DNA from: Melieria omissa
Lineage: Eukaryota > Arthropoda > Insecta > Diptera > Ulidiidae
Assembly (NCBI GenBank): GCA_963971225.1
Contig: OZ020270.1
Span: forward strand, 19,825,488-19,889,487
DNA: 64,000 bases
Direction of reading: 5' to 3'
The notes under the pieces were generated by a model that did not search any database, was not told the DNA's origin, and saw nothing but the letters and a program-made list of their open reading frames with translations. The position numbers and the translations under genes are program-made. This document shows, in pieces, positions 22,401-33,162 of the stretch (its first letter is position 1; each line of letters begins with the position of its first letter).

Positions 22401-23397
22401 TTTGCAAGGAAAACATTTCGGGTTTTTTAAAAAAGGCAATAAATAAATTAACTTATTTCACATAAATAATAATAATAAATTAACCAGATTATCGAAAACA
22501 TTATTAAAGTTATTCATTTGATTCCGTTTCATCCAAATCTGAGTCCAATTCAATTATGCTTTCTCCTTCAGCTTTTAGATTTTGGTAAAAATTGTGCAAA
22601 CATGAATTGATTAAGGGCAACAAATCAATCAATCAGCAAATCCTTTTTTTTGCCCAATGCGGAATTTTGAATTTTGCACCGATGCACACTGGAGTAATAT
22701 ATAAGTAAAGTGGCGATTAATTCAAAAACGAAAAATAAAGATAGAGATATGTTTTTGGTACCGGATTAAAGTGGATAAAATTCTGCATTGCGTGAAAGAA
22801 TTGTTGCGAAATAGTTTACCGTTTTCCCGCAAAGCACTCTGAAAGTTGACATTTATTTTCATTTAGCGTGCGCACAGCGTGAAACGTGAATTTTTCAATT
22901 ATTTAAATAAAATTTGTTTTACAAGTTTTTAAAGAAGCATAAAAGTGATTATGGAGACTTCTTGTTCAGGTATTTAAGTATTAAAATACAATTTTTTTTT
23001 TTTAAGTGTTCGTAAATATTTTTTTTAATTTTTAAAAAAAAAAGCTTAAAAATAGCCTTATTTTGACCCTATTCATAGACATATAGTTGTTTGTTCAGTG
23101 ATGTTCACCTAAAATATTGTCATAATCGTAATCTGTGGATATTCTAGCAACTTTCTATAAAAAAAAAGTTGCGCTATTGTTGCGCACTTTTGCAGCATTT
23201 CGATTTTTGTATGTGAAGTCTTTGCAAAATATGCACGCGGTCCGTGAAAGGAAAGACAAAAAATAAATGTAAATGCCAAAAATATGAGAAAAGCAACGAG
23301 CTATATGTTTTATGTTAGTTTTGTTGTTGTTCAATGTATGGTGTTTAGTATTTCTTTATGCTTTTTAACCTACATTACGGGGGGCCGGCATGTTAGA
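21996..23397. repeat. 1.4-kb direct repeat, left copy
   Basis: Runs from TACCAGCAAC to GGCATGTTAG and matches 27996-29437 closely, with a few indels (a 33-bp segment near 22652 is absent here). The copies lie exactly on either side of the LOA-type LINE. It contains the exon end at 22052, the palindromic repeats and the first 713 bp of a Transib. Confidence 0.9.
22685..23397 (+). mobile_element. Duplicated 5' part of a Transib
   Basis: Starts CACACTGGAGTAATAT with CGATG before it, and matches 28740-29437. It stops where the LINE begins, so this is a by-product of the long duplication and not a separate Transib insertion. Confidence 0.8.
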
Positions 23398-24317
23398 AGC
23401 ACACCTACTACGTACGTAGGTACGAGCTCGGTGCCACTCTTAACGCTGCTGCAGTACAGGCACAGCCGTCGAAAGCCTCCGAAGAGGCGAAGACTTGGCC
23501 TGAAAGGACGAAATCTGCGGCGGACCGGCCCTCGGGCAGCGTTAGCAACCAGCCAAAGGCGGGTATTTTTAACACGCGACCGCCTACTTCGAAGGATGCC
23601 ACAACCGACAACGGAACGTCAGCCGGCATGTCGAACAAGCGCCAGCGGTCTCGTGACACGGTGCCAGCAACATCGACAAAACGTCTCAGACCATCTGCTA
23701 GTTTGACTTTGGCTCCCGAACTCCAGATCGCCGTTATTGACCGTCAGCACCCGGAAGGAAAGATGACGACCGATAACTGGCTCATTCTGGAGGAGAAGAT
23801 CATTCGGGCTCTGCTGAGCGCTATGAGACAGGCCACAAGCGATCCAGCTATCGGCATGTTTGACGGCGCTCGGTGGATCAGGGGTACGAAGGTCATTGGC
23901 TGTGGCAACAGCCAGGCCCGAGAATTCCTGACTGAGTGTATTCGAGGACAGGGAGAACTGTGGCCGGGAGCCAGGTTGGATGTCGTGTCCTTGAAGGACA
24001 TCCCTGTTAGGACGATTGGCAGGATATGGATTCCTCCTCCAATTATAGAGGACAAGGACATACTTGACCTTCTGAAACGTCAAAACTCGGACCTGAAGAC
24101 GAGCGATTGGGTTATCACCCGAGGCCGTGCCAGGGACAAAGGCGCTGGAAAGGATCTCTGGGTAAAAATTGGTCCAGTCCCTCCAGCTTCTGCGTCAGCG
24201 GGACGGTGTGGTTCGATTCGGGGTAGGACAGCTCAGAATGTTCCTGCCCCCCCGAATAATAACAGCGGTGAAGCCTCGACAGCTAAGGGTGGTGCAGATA
24301 AACCTGCATCACTCTAA
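23398..24317 (+). pseudogene. LINE ORF1, DUF4780-like
   Basis: The frame is open from the element border (QPSKASEEAKTWPERTK...). The first Met is at 23628 (MSNKRQRSRDTV). The conserved domain covers about residues 28-200 from that Met: IAVIDRQHPEGKMT, GTKVIGCGNSQAREFL, then LLKRQNSDLKTSDW and LWVKIGPV. One base is lost or gained near 24175, because the expected end of the domain (LQLLRQRDGVVRFGVGQL) continues in the neighbouring frame. It probably binds element RNA. Confidence 0.65.
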
Positions 24318-27300
24318 GGCCGCCAGCGAGGACCTGCTGGTTTTCATGGCAGAGAAGAACGTGGATCTGGCCCTAATCCAGGAACCTTGGCTTAGTAAAG
24401 GTAGGGTTCATGGTCTAGGGTCTAGATCCTATACTCTTCTCGTGCCGCCGAGCGAAGGTAAGGTGAGAACATGTATTTTGGCCAACAAGTCGATAAACGT
24501 TTTTCTCTCACCTCAGGATTGCGACGGAGACCTCACAGTGGTGTTGTGTGAACGTGTGGGAAACTCACACTTTCTCATAGCAGCCGCATATATGCCATAC
24601 GAGCAAGACGACCCGCCACCTCCGGCCTTCAGACGCCTCATCAACAGAGCCAGGGCGACCGGGCTGGGGGTCATTATGGGATGTGACGCTAATGCCCATC
24701 ATACTGTCTGGGGCAGCACAGACATCAACAAAAGGGGTGAGTCTCTTTTTGAGTACATTTTATCTACTGGACTTATTATAAGTAACAGAGGGAATCACCC
24801 AATAGGACCAGGGAACAGGTCATTGACTTAACGCTTGTCTCAGATTCAGACTCTTTAAGGGTGTCGAACTGGCACGTATCCTCGGAGTGTTCCTTTTCCG
24901 ATCACTACAGGATACTGTTCCAGATCGACTTCGAAAGGCACAGGCCAACACCTTGTAGAAACCCTAGGAAAGCAGACTGGACCGCCTTCCACTCGTGGAC
25001 CAATCGACTTATACCTTCACCAACATGGAAGGAACTCTTCGATACAGCCCGAGTGGAGGAGATAACCAGGCAGCTTTCAGGAGCCCTTACGGAGGCTTTC
25101 ATCAAATCGTGTCCCCTTAGTAGACCCTCTAGAGCACGTGCTTCCGCATGGTGGTCTTCAGGGCTCAAACAGTTACGGACCGAAACAAGAAAGGTTTTTA
25201 ATAGGGCCAAAAGAAGTAGGAGTATAGGCGACTGGGACGCATATCGTCGCAGTTTCAACGAGTACAAAAGGGAGATTAAAAAAGCGAAAAGGGACTCTTG
25301 GGAGAGTTTTTGTGAAGAAGTGTCTAACGTGGGCGAGGCTGCCAGGCTTCGGAAGGTTCTTGCCAAGGAGGCGAGTACACCGGGCCTCCTAGCCGGACCA
25401 GATGGCACCTTCACAAGCAACAGCAAGGAGTCTCTCGAGCTGCTCATGAGCACACACTTCCCGGGCTGCATGGATGCGGATAGCAGGGATACCATTCCGA
25501 TGGATACCTATCCCTCTAGTCCGGAGGCTGAGGGGCTCATCAGCAGCATAATTACGGAAGAAAAGATAGCTTGGGCGATAGACTCATTCAAACCCTACAA
25601 AGCAGCGGGACCGGATGGTATCTATCCTATCATGCTGCAGAAGGCAAAGGACTTGGTGATTCCTTGGCTAGAAGGAATTTTCAAGGGGTGCTTAGCCTTG
25701 AGCTACATCCCGGAGGAGTGGAGGGAGGTTCGAGTGGTGTTTATTCCTAAAGTCGGGAAGCCAAATCACTCAACCCCCAAGGACTACAGGCCGATTAGTC
25801 TATCATCGTTTCTTTTAAAAACCCTAGAACGACTAATCGACCTTTACATCAGAAGTATGCTAAACAAGCAAAACTTCTGCAGCGCACAACACGCCTACTG
25901 CAAGGGTAGGTCGGTGGACACAGCGCTACACGAAGTAGTCGGCACCGTGGAGAAAGCTCTCGCGCATAAGGAGTACGCCCTTGCGGCGTTTCTGGACGTG
26001 GAGGGAGCTTTTAACAACGTCAATATTGAATCCATTTACACTGCTTTGGCGTACACAGGTTCAATTGGCAAGGTAAACCTGTGGATCAAAAACATGCTGA
26101 TGTGCAGGGTTATCAGTTCAACCCTTGGCAACACATCTGCTAGGAAACGTGTGACCAGAGGCACACCGCAGGGGGGAGTTATCTCACCCCTGCTTTGGAA
26201 TCTGGTCATTAATCAAACACTCTTGCGGATGATATCCAAGGGCATTCGAATCACAGCCTATGCGGACGACGTGGTTATACTAACAACAGGAAAATTTCTT
26301 CCGATAGTTAGCGAACTCATGGAGTCGGCGTTGAATGAGTTTAGGAGGTGGGCAGTTGAAAACGGGCTAGAAGTCAATGCTTCAAAGACCGAACTCATAC
26401 TATTCACCAGAAGATACAAGGTTCCATGCTTTACCACACCTAAAATGAACGGAAAAGCTCTGAACCTCTCCAAGGAGGCAAAATTCTTGGGGGTTGTCCT
26501 TGACTCTAAATTATCCTGGAAAAGGAACTTGGAGGTCAGAGCGGAAAAAGCGAGAATTGCCCTTTACTCCTGCAAGAGGATGTTCGGCAAAAAATGGGGA
26601 CTGCAACCGCACATCATACACTGGATGTATACGGCGATAGTAAGACCCATACTGTGCTACGGTGCCTTGGTTTGGTGGGAGGCTGTAGACAAGAAGTCCC
26701 ACCTCGGCATTCTAACCAGGGTACAAAGACTTGCCTGTCTAGGGATAACTGGATGCATGAAATCAACACCCCAGGCGGGACTCGAAATTATGCTGAACTT
26801 ATTACCACTGGATACGTTCATTACGTGCACGGCTGCGAGAACTGCTCTCAGGCTTTGTGCTGGGGGCTGTTTCAAGCCACACATGACGGGTCATACCTCA
26901 ATACTACCACGGGTAGGTCAAGGGCACCCGAACTTTGAATGTGACTACATGGTACCGCCTCTTTGCTTCAATAACACTTATCGAACTCACTTTCCAACGC
27001 GGGAGGATTGGGATACTAACACTACCGTAGGAGAGTGCGCCATCCCAATTTTTACCGACGGGTCGAAAATGGACTACGGGACAGGTGCGGGGGTTTTTTC
27101 GGATGCACTGTCCCTAAGCAGGTCATTTAAACTACCTGATCGGTGCAGTGTTTTCCAGGCCGAGGTATACGCCATAAACCAGGCTGCACACATGATCGGA
27201 GTACTGGACTTGCCTCCATCTAACCTAATCATCTGTGCAGACAACCAGGCGGCAATCAAAGCACTGGCCTCTCACACTATAAAATCGAAGACAGTAATAG

Positions 27301-27899
27301 AATGTCGTAAGTCTCTGTATGACATAAGCGACCATAACATCACACTCTGCTGGGTGCCTGGTCACAAAGGCATTTCTGGCAATGAACGAGGGGATGAACT
27401 GGCTCGGAAAGGATCGGAGCTTAGGAATGCGAGAATGGTGGCAGGAATCTACCCGCCACTTCAAGACTTCTACACTGATCTTGACAGGAGGGCAATCCAG
27501 CGCACCAATGATCAATGGAGCGTTCGGCCTGACTGCAGGATCTCACGCGCGCTGTGGCCGAAACTGGACCAAAAGAGAACTCTACAACTCTTACGGTTCA
27601 GTAAATCAACACTTCGTACCCTCACGGGGGTCTTAACGGGGCACTGCGCCATCGGCATTTATGCGGAAAGACTCGGTCTGCCCCATCGAGACTACTGTCG
27701 CAGCTGCGAAGATGAGGAGGAAATTGAATCCGTGCAGCACCTCCTTTGCGAATGCCCTGCGCTTCACAGCATACGCCACCGGTATCTAGGGGGCAGAGTG
27801 CTGGGCGATTTGGGGTTGGTTTGTACCACGCCACTGGAGGATATTGCCGGATTCATTCGACCCTCAGGTTGGTTTCAGCCAGCACCGAATACAGGATGA
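24220..27899 (+). pseudogene. LINE ORF2: endonuclease, reverse transcriptase, RNase H
   Basis: Endonuclease motifs are QINLHHSKAA, LIQEPWLSKG, GCDANAHHTVWGS and later FSDHYRI. A one-base shift near 24810 splits the endonuclease, with TAA at 24829-24831 in the first register. From 24861 one frame of 1012 codons continues to 27899: SLSSFLLKTLERLID, FLDVEGAFNNV, GTPQGGVISPLLWN and AYADDVVIL (about 26265), all intact. RNase H reads FTDGSKMDYGTGAG, FQAEVYAI, CADNQAAIKAL and WVPGHKGISGNERGDELA, so all four acidic positions are present. A C-terminal CxxC...HxxxxC motif follows (YCRSCEDEEEIESVQHLLCEC). Only the single frameshift disables it. Confidence 0.85.
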
Positions 27900-27995
27900 C
27901 AGGGGCTTGCCACACTCTCATCGGGCATCACAATGGGCCTTTGGGGCCTCCGAGTGTACTTGCTGAGAACCAGCAAGCCGCCTGTCTTACCTAAC

Positions 27996-29437
27996 CTAAC
28001 CTACCAGCAACAAAAAAAAAACATATTCGATACTCATTGGAACGGAATAAACGTCGTCAGGCTTACATATACTTAAATGCAATTGTGTGATGTTTTACAT
28101 GTTATTTTATATGTTTTTTCGCTCTCTTGTAAAATCTACGAAATTGACTTAAGTGCTTTTGTCAAATTTTTAATTATTAAGTGAAATTTTGTTATAATTT
28201 GGTTTTTGTGAAAACTTTTTTTGAAATTTTTATTGATTGAATATTTTTTGAAACAATGAACTAAGTTGTTTTGTCAAACTCATTTTGAATAGATAATAAT
28301 AACTTAAATTGACATAAGTGGTTTTATCAAATGTATTTTGCCTAAAAATACATTTGGATAAGGCGCATAAGTGTTTTATCAAAAGCAAATTTATATAAAA
28401 GTATGAACTAAGTTGTTTGCAAGGAAAACATTTCGGTTTTCGGTTTTAAAAAAGGCAATAAATAAATTAACTTATTTCACATAAATAATAATAATAAATT
28501 AACCAGATTATCGAAAACATTATTAAAGTTATTCATTTGATTCCGTTTCATCCAAATCTGAGTCCAATTCAATTATGCTTTCTCCTTCAGCTTTTAGATT
28601 TTGGTAAAAATTGTGCAAACATGAATTGATTAAGGGCAACAAATCAATCAATCAGCAAATCCTTTTTTTTGTGAACTGAAATAGGTAGCTCAGAAGTATA
28701 ACATTTGCCCAATGCGGAATTTTGAATTTTGCACCGATGCACACTGGAGTAATATATAAGTAAAGTGGCGATTAATTCAAAAACGAAAAATAAAGATAGA
28801 GATATGTTTTTGGTACCGGATTAAAGTGGATAAAATTCTGCATTGCGTGAAAGAATTGTTGCGAAATAGTTTACCGTTTTCCCGCAAAGCACTCTGAAAG
28901 TTGACATTTATTTTCATTTAGCGTGCGCACAGCGTGAAACGTGAATTTTTCAATTATTTAAATAAAATTTGTTTTACAAGTTTTTAAAGTAGCATAAAAG
29001 TGATGATGGAGACTTCTTGTTCAGGTATTTAAGTATTAAAATACAATTTTTTTTTTTAAGTGTTCGTAATTAATTTTTTTAAAAAAAAGCTTAAAAATAG
29101 CCTTATTTTGACCCTATTCATAGACATATAGTTGTTTGTTCAGTGATGTTCACCTAAAATATTGTCATAATCGTAATCTGTGGATATTCTAGCAACTTTC
29201 TATAAAAAAAAAGTTGCGCTATTGTTGCGCACTTTTGCAGCATTTCGATTTTTGTATGTGAAGTCTTTGCAAAATATGCACGCGGTCCGTGAAAGGAAAG
29301 ACAAAAAATAAATGTAAATGCCAAAAATATGAGAAAAGCAACGAGCTATATGTTTTATGTTAGTTTTGTTGTTGTTCAATGTATGGTTTTTAGTATTTCT
29401 TTATGCTTTTTAACCTACATTACGGGGGGCCGGCATG
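27996..29437. repeat. 1.4-kb direct repeat, right copy
   Basis: Matches 21996-23397. It carries GGCTTAC where the left copy has the donor GGTTTAC, and retains the 33 bp missing on the left. Downstream sequence (29438 on) is the natural continuation of the Transib. Confidence 0.9.
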
Positions 29438-30501
29438 TTAGATTTATATTAACCAGCATATTAGGCGACATATTAGGCGGGATATCGCGACACGTGAGTA
29501 TTTTTGGTTTTTAAGATATTTATGAAACACAATACAAAATCATCTCAAATGATGCAGAACCAAATAAAATTTCGATGTCTTAGAATATTTCATTTGTCTT
29601 TGTTGTAGGGTGTGTGCAAAACTAGGTCAGCTGACCTTATTTATCAGAAGTTGCAGTATTGGGAATTGTTATTGTTTGTATTACTTATGTGTAATCGATT
29701 TAAATAACCGCAGTGATGTGCATTAAACTAATTAGGTAAAGGGTAACTGCAAAAGACTACTTTTTCAAGATATTAAAAAAGGTGGTTGTTTTCATTTAGG
29801 AACGAAATCCAATGTTATTTGGTATACTCGTTAAAGTCTTTATTATATAATGACCAACTCTTTGCCTTAAATTGTGTGAAATCTTTCGTTGAGTACTATC
29901 CCTGGTATAACATGCCTACGACTGTTCATAAATATTTAATTAATGGACCAGAGGTCATAGCTCACGCCTTGTTGCGAATCGGTGAATTATCTGAAGAACC
30001 GCGGGAAGCGAGAAATAAAGATTTTAAGGCTTTCAGGAAATATTTTTCTCGAAAAAGTAGCCGAGAAAAAACCAACGAAGACGCTCTAAATAGAGTGCTT
30101 ATGAATTCTGATCCCATTATATCGACAGAAATGAAATTGCCGCATAAAGCAGTTACGCGCATGCCAATGGAACCATCGGATTTATTGATAATTGCGGAAG
30201 AAGAACGCGATGATATGAACAATGATAATGATCATAACGATGGATGCGAAGGTGAAAGCATGGGTGAATACGATGATGATTCCGATAGTAATTATTAAAT
30301 AAGCGAGCAATTCTGTATAATACCCTTTTGTAACAATTTTGCATTTTTGGTCATAAATAAAAAAAAAAATCCACTAAAGTATGTTGAAATACATTTATTT
30401 TTTACTTCTTTATCTATAATTAACTAAACCTAATACTTTTTTCATGTCTAAATAGTCCGGGTAAATTAATCGCCAAAATCGGCATGAATTACCCCAGTGT
30501 G
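28740..30501 (+). mobile_element. Transib transposon, internally deleted (1.76 kb)
   Basis: The left end is CACACTGGAGTAATAT. The right end, on the complementary strand, is CACACTGGGGTAATTC. Flanks are CGATG (28735-28739) and CGACG (30502-30506), a 5-bp duplication with one change. The 5' 200 bp align with the Transib at 620-2428 (shared TGGCGATTAATTCAAAAA, then AAAGT.GATAAAATT). The transposase front half is missing, as in that element. Confidence 0.8.
29786..30298 (+). pseudogene. Transib transposase, C-terminal part
   Basis: The frame encodes YYPWYNMPTTVHKYLINGPE, GELSEEPREARNKDF and SRKSSREK, then MNSDPI, and ends with an acidic Asp/Asn/Glu tail. It corresponds to the last quarter of a Transib/RAG1-like transposase. 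The block GELSEEP corresponds to GQLTEEA in the other copy. Upstream, TTTTCATTTAG|GAACG at about 29800 could be a splice acceptor. No catalytic aspartates remain in the element. Confidence 0.75.
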
Positions 30502-30532
30502 CGACGTGGAATAGTATTTAACTTTAAAGCTT

Positions 30533-31040
30533 TCATCTGCTTGAATAAACATATTGGCGATTTCTTGGATTCAATGAGGTTGGAAATTTTGTACTTTTCT
30601 TACGTCGAACTTTAATTAAGTTATTCAAAACCTGACGACGTTTATTCCGTTCCAATGAGTATCGAATATGTTTTTTTTTTGCTGGTAAGTAATCTTGGTA
30701 TTGGTGGTGATGCAAGTAATAAGGCTTCATTTACCTCCGGTGAACTAAATTGGGATAAGTTAGACTCTAGGATATTGCTCATAGCTCGAATACTTTCGGA
30801 TGTCTTGGAGTGAGGACTCTAGGATATTGCTCATAGCTCGAATACTTTCGGATGTCTTGGAGTGAGAGTGGTCTTGGCTAAAACTACTCCCTGAAGGAAT
30901 TAAGTCCGAGTCATCATAGTCTGTTTCGTGAAAAAGATCCTCCTTATTTTCATTATCACTCCCAATTTTATTTCCAAAATTGTTAATCATCTTTTGTTTT
31001 TGATCAAACTTTTCTAGCATGACTTTAATCATTTCAGCAT
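30533..31040 (-). pseudogene. Unknown gene fragment, intron-less copy, cut by an LTR
   Basis: On the minus strand the frame begins at the LTR border with NAEMIKVMLEKFDQKQ and passes an acidic/serine region (KEDLFHETDYDDSDLIPSGS). It has a 52-bp internal duplication that shifts the frame, then continues ALLLASPPIPRLLTS, KKKHIRYSLERNKRRQ and VLNNLIKVRRKK to a stop near 30533. Compared with 21783-22052 it keeps coding across the position where that copy has a GT donor. Function unknown. Confidence 0.5.
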
Positions 31041-31277
31041 TGGCTAAATGAGTGCTGTGATTCTTCAGTGACCTGTCGATCCCACCGTTAATCCTTTCCT
31101 TTCCTTATCCTCTTGTACTCATGTTTCCCCCTATTTTCTGCTCCTCGGCTTCGGCCGTTTGTATCGTTTAATGTTTATTGTATTCTATCAATCATTATTC
31201 ACCCATAGAATAATAAGCCCCAAAAACGAAACCTCCTCGTTTTATTTACACCGGTCCACGACGATCCGATTTCTACA
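31041..31277 (+). mobile_element. BEL-type LTR (237 bp), uninterrupted copy
   Basis: TGGCTAAATG...TTTCTACA, about the length of the complete BEL LTR at 11701 and alignable at the start, but a different subfamily. It cuts the coding fragment 30533-31040 after AGCAT. Confidence 0.75.
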
Positions 31278-31621
31278 TGGTCCTTCGAGCCATCGCGAAT
31301 CCGCGACTATAATAAAGTGAATTTAAAAACAAAAAATTAGAACACTTTTCCAAACAACAATCTCAACAATTACAAACAGTGACACGACAATCAACAAGTG
31401 CGAAAACCAAAAGTGAAAAGACACTTATACCAAAAACAAAAAAAAAAAAGCTAAACACATAGTGACAACGTAACTAATAACAAAAAGTAAAAACAAAAAG
31501 TACAAAACATCCAAAAAGTAGCAGTGCACAAAAACAAACTCCAACCACATTAAACACAAAGGCAGCAGAACATAAAAACAACAACAAGACACAACACAAA
31601 GCAGACAAAAAGGGCAGCAAC
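31278..31621 (+). mobile_element. BEL-type leader without gag-pol
   Basis: Opens with TGGTCCTTCGAGCC directly after the LTR and matches 8181-8522. Similarity ends at GGGCAGCAACAAC, and no coding region or second LTR follows. 31622-32049 beyond it shows nothing I can assign. Confidence 0.7.
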
Positions 31622-32049
31622 AACAAGCACACTTAAAAAACACACAGCACACCACCAGCGATAACCCTGTCGGACCTGAGACAACCAGTTCCCAAAATTC
31701 ATTGGTCTTTCAACTGGTTTTTTGTAGTCAATTGGGCAAAAAATTGTCCAAGTGACTGTCAGCGGATGCAGAAGTGGGTGAGTTCGCGTCTAATCGTTCA
31801 CGTTCTGCGTGCGCGTTCATAGGCGAGAAGAAACATGAAAATACGAAACGAAACGAAAGACGGAACAGAGGTGAAATAATCAACATTATTCTGTTACGGC
31901 TGATCTTGCTTTTGTTACAACAACAACGTAGAAATGTTTCTTTCTTTCTGTTTTTATGACTCGAAGTTCGCTCGATTTGCACGTTTTGTCTTGAATGATT
32001 TCAGTTAGAATTTTGCGTGGTTGCGTGAAGCAACGAATTACAGCAGCAG

Positions 32050-32356
32050 TCGAATGGTTGGTTGGTTAAGTGGCTGCCTCTGTATGAGACACACTTAGGC
32101 CTATGGGCCCGTTGTGATACCACAAATTCCACCCGTTTGAAATGTGTATGCAACACTGTTTTTTCCAACATGTGATACAACACACATTTCAAACGGATGG
32201 GGGGAAAGGAAGGGAGGGGACCTACAGTTTAACGCCGAATCCGAACGGCGATTGGCAGTTTTTTTTCTTTCACACTTGGAGGTTTTGCCATTGCCTGCCA
32301 AGAGCGCACTTGTGCGATTCTTGTAATTCTCATTTCCTTCATGTGGATAGCGATAG
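32050..32356 (-). mobile_element. SINE, head truncated
   Basis: Contains the core GGGACCTACAGTTTAACGCC and CGAATCCGAACGGCGATTGG and matches 53770-53930 closely through GGATAGCGATAGAAG, but has no tRNA-like head. The left side (TTAGGCCTATGGGCCCGTTG) resembles the tail side of the SINE at 13441. 32357-32943 is AT-rich and unassigned. Confidence 0.65.
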
Positions 32357-32943
32357 AAGTATGTATTAATAAATGGTATGTATTAATAAATTTATGTAAT
32401 TATGTTTATGTAATTTTTTATTAATTTATTTTTTATTAATTGCAGGCGAAGTCAGGATGTTGAACTGCGTCAGACCCCAAACAGTTTTGACAGAAGTGTG
32501 TCAACAAGTTGAAGTTCTTCTTTACGTGCACCAATACTTTTTTTATTCGCGATTATTTTTTGTTGTTTTAATAATATTGTTGCAATAAAATTAATATTTA
32601 TAAATTTCAATGATTATTTTTCTTTACAAAAATCAACTGGTTAGAAATTTAATCCAGAATAAACTAGTTCGCACACTAGTCGTTTTGCAACTGGTTTGAA
32701 AACTGGTTGCTTCGGACTAACCTTGGACTAGTTTCAAATGGATGCAGACGGGGAGAATTGGCCCTCGCCTAGGACACCGCCATGTTAAAAACGTGAGTTT
32801 GCTACAAGAAAACGAGTCGATTCTGAGGTCATTATGACTGTCAAGCGACCAGTTGAAAAACTAGACTTGGACCAGTCCGATTTCCCACAGGCAAAAGTAA
32901 AAATAAATATGTATGGGTGTGTGTATATATGTGTACAAGCGTA

Positions 32944-33162
32944 TTCCCTGCAAGATAGGACTGATGGAAACTCCAACACATCCACAAAAATTCTCTCTGA
33001 AACTAACACATTTACATATTCCCTTTGAATTAAAAAAAAATCGGAATCAAAAGAAAAATTTCTTCTGCTATTAATCCAATGGTAATAAAAGAGATGGTTC
33101 GGCTACATTTCTTACAAACGTGAAGTTATGTATGAGAGAACGAGATAGCTAATGTATACATT
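32944..33162. repeat. Arm of a 215-bp inverted repeat (left)
   Basis: From TCCCTGCAAGATAGGACT to GATAGCTAATGTATACATTG this matches the reverse complement of 54336-54557 at roughly 90 percent by eye. The arms are 21 kb apart. Between here and 34345 the only structure I see is a 26-bp tandem duplication (AATTCGGTCAAACCAGGCCC) at 33259-33322. Confidence 0.75.

Larger units (their letters stand above)
23398..27995 (+). mobile_element. LOA-type LINE (4.6 kb), 5' truncated
   Basis: ORF1 is open at the left border without a start, so the 5' end is missing. ORF1 encodes a DUF4780-like protein. ORF2 encodes endonuclease, reverse transcriptase and RNase H. The 3' UTR (27900-27980) ends in TTACCTAACCTAACC, a short CCTAA repeat, not a poly(A) tail. 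Immediately outside both borders lie the two copies of the 1.4-kb direct repeat. RNase H plus this ORF1 type points to the LOA/I group; the exact clade is inferred. Confidence 0.82.

Noticed and set aside
27980..27996. Telomere boundary
   Set aside because: Only about three CCTAA units, interior to unique flanking sequence, at the 3' end of a LINE.
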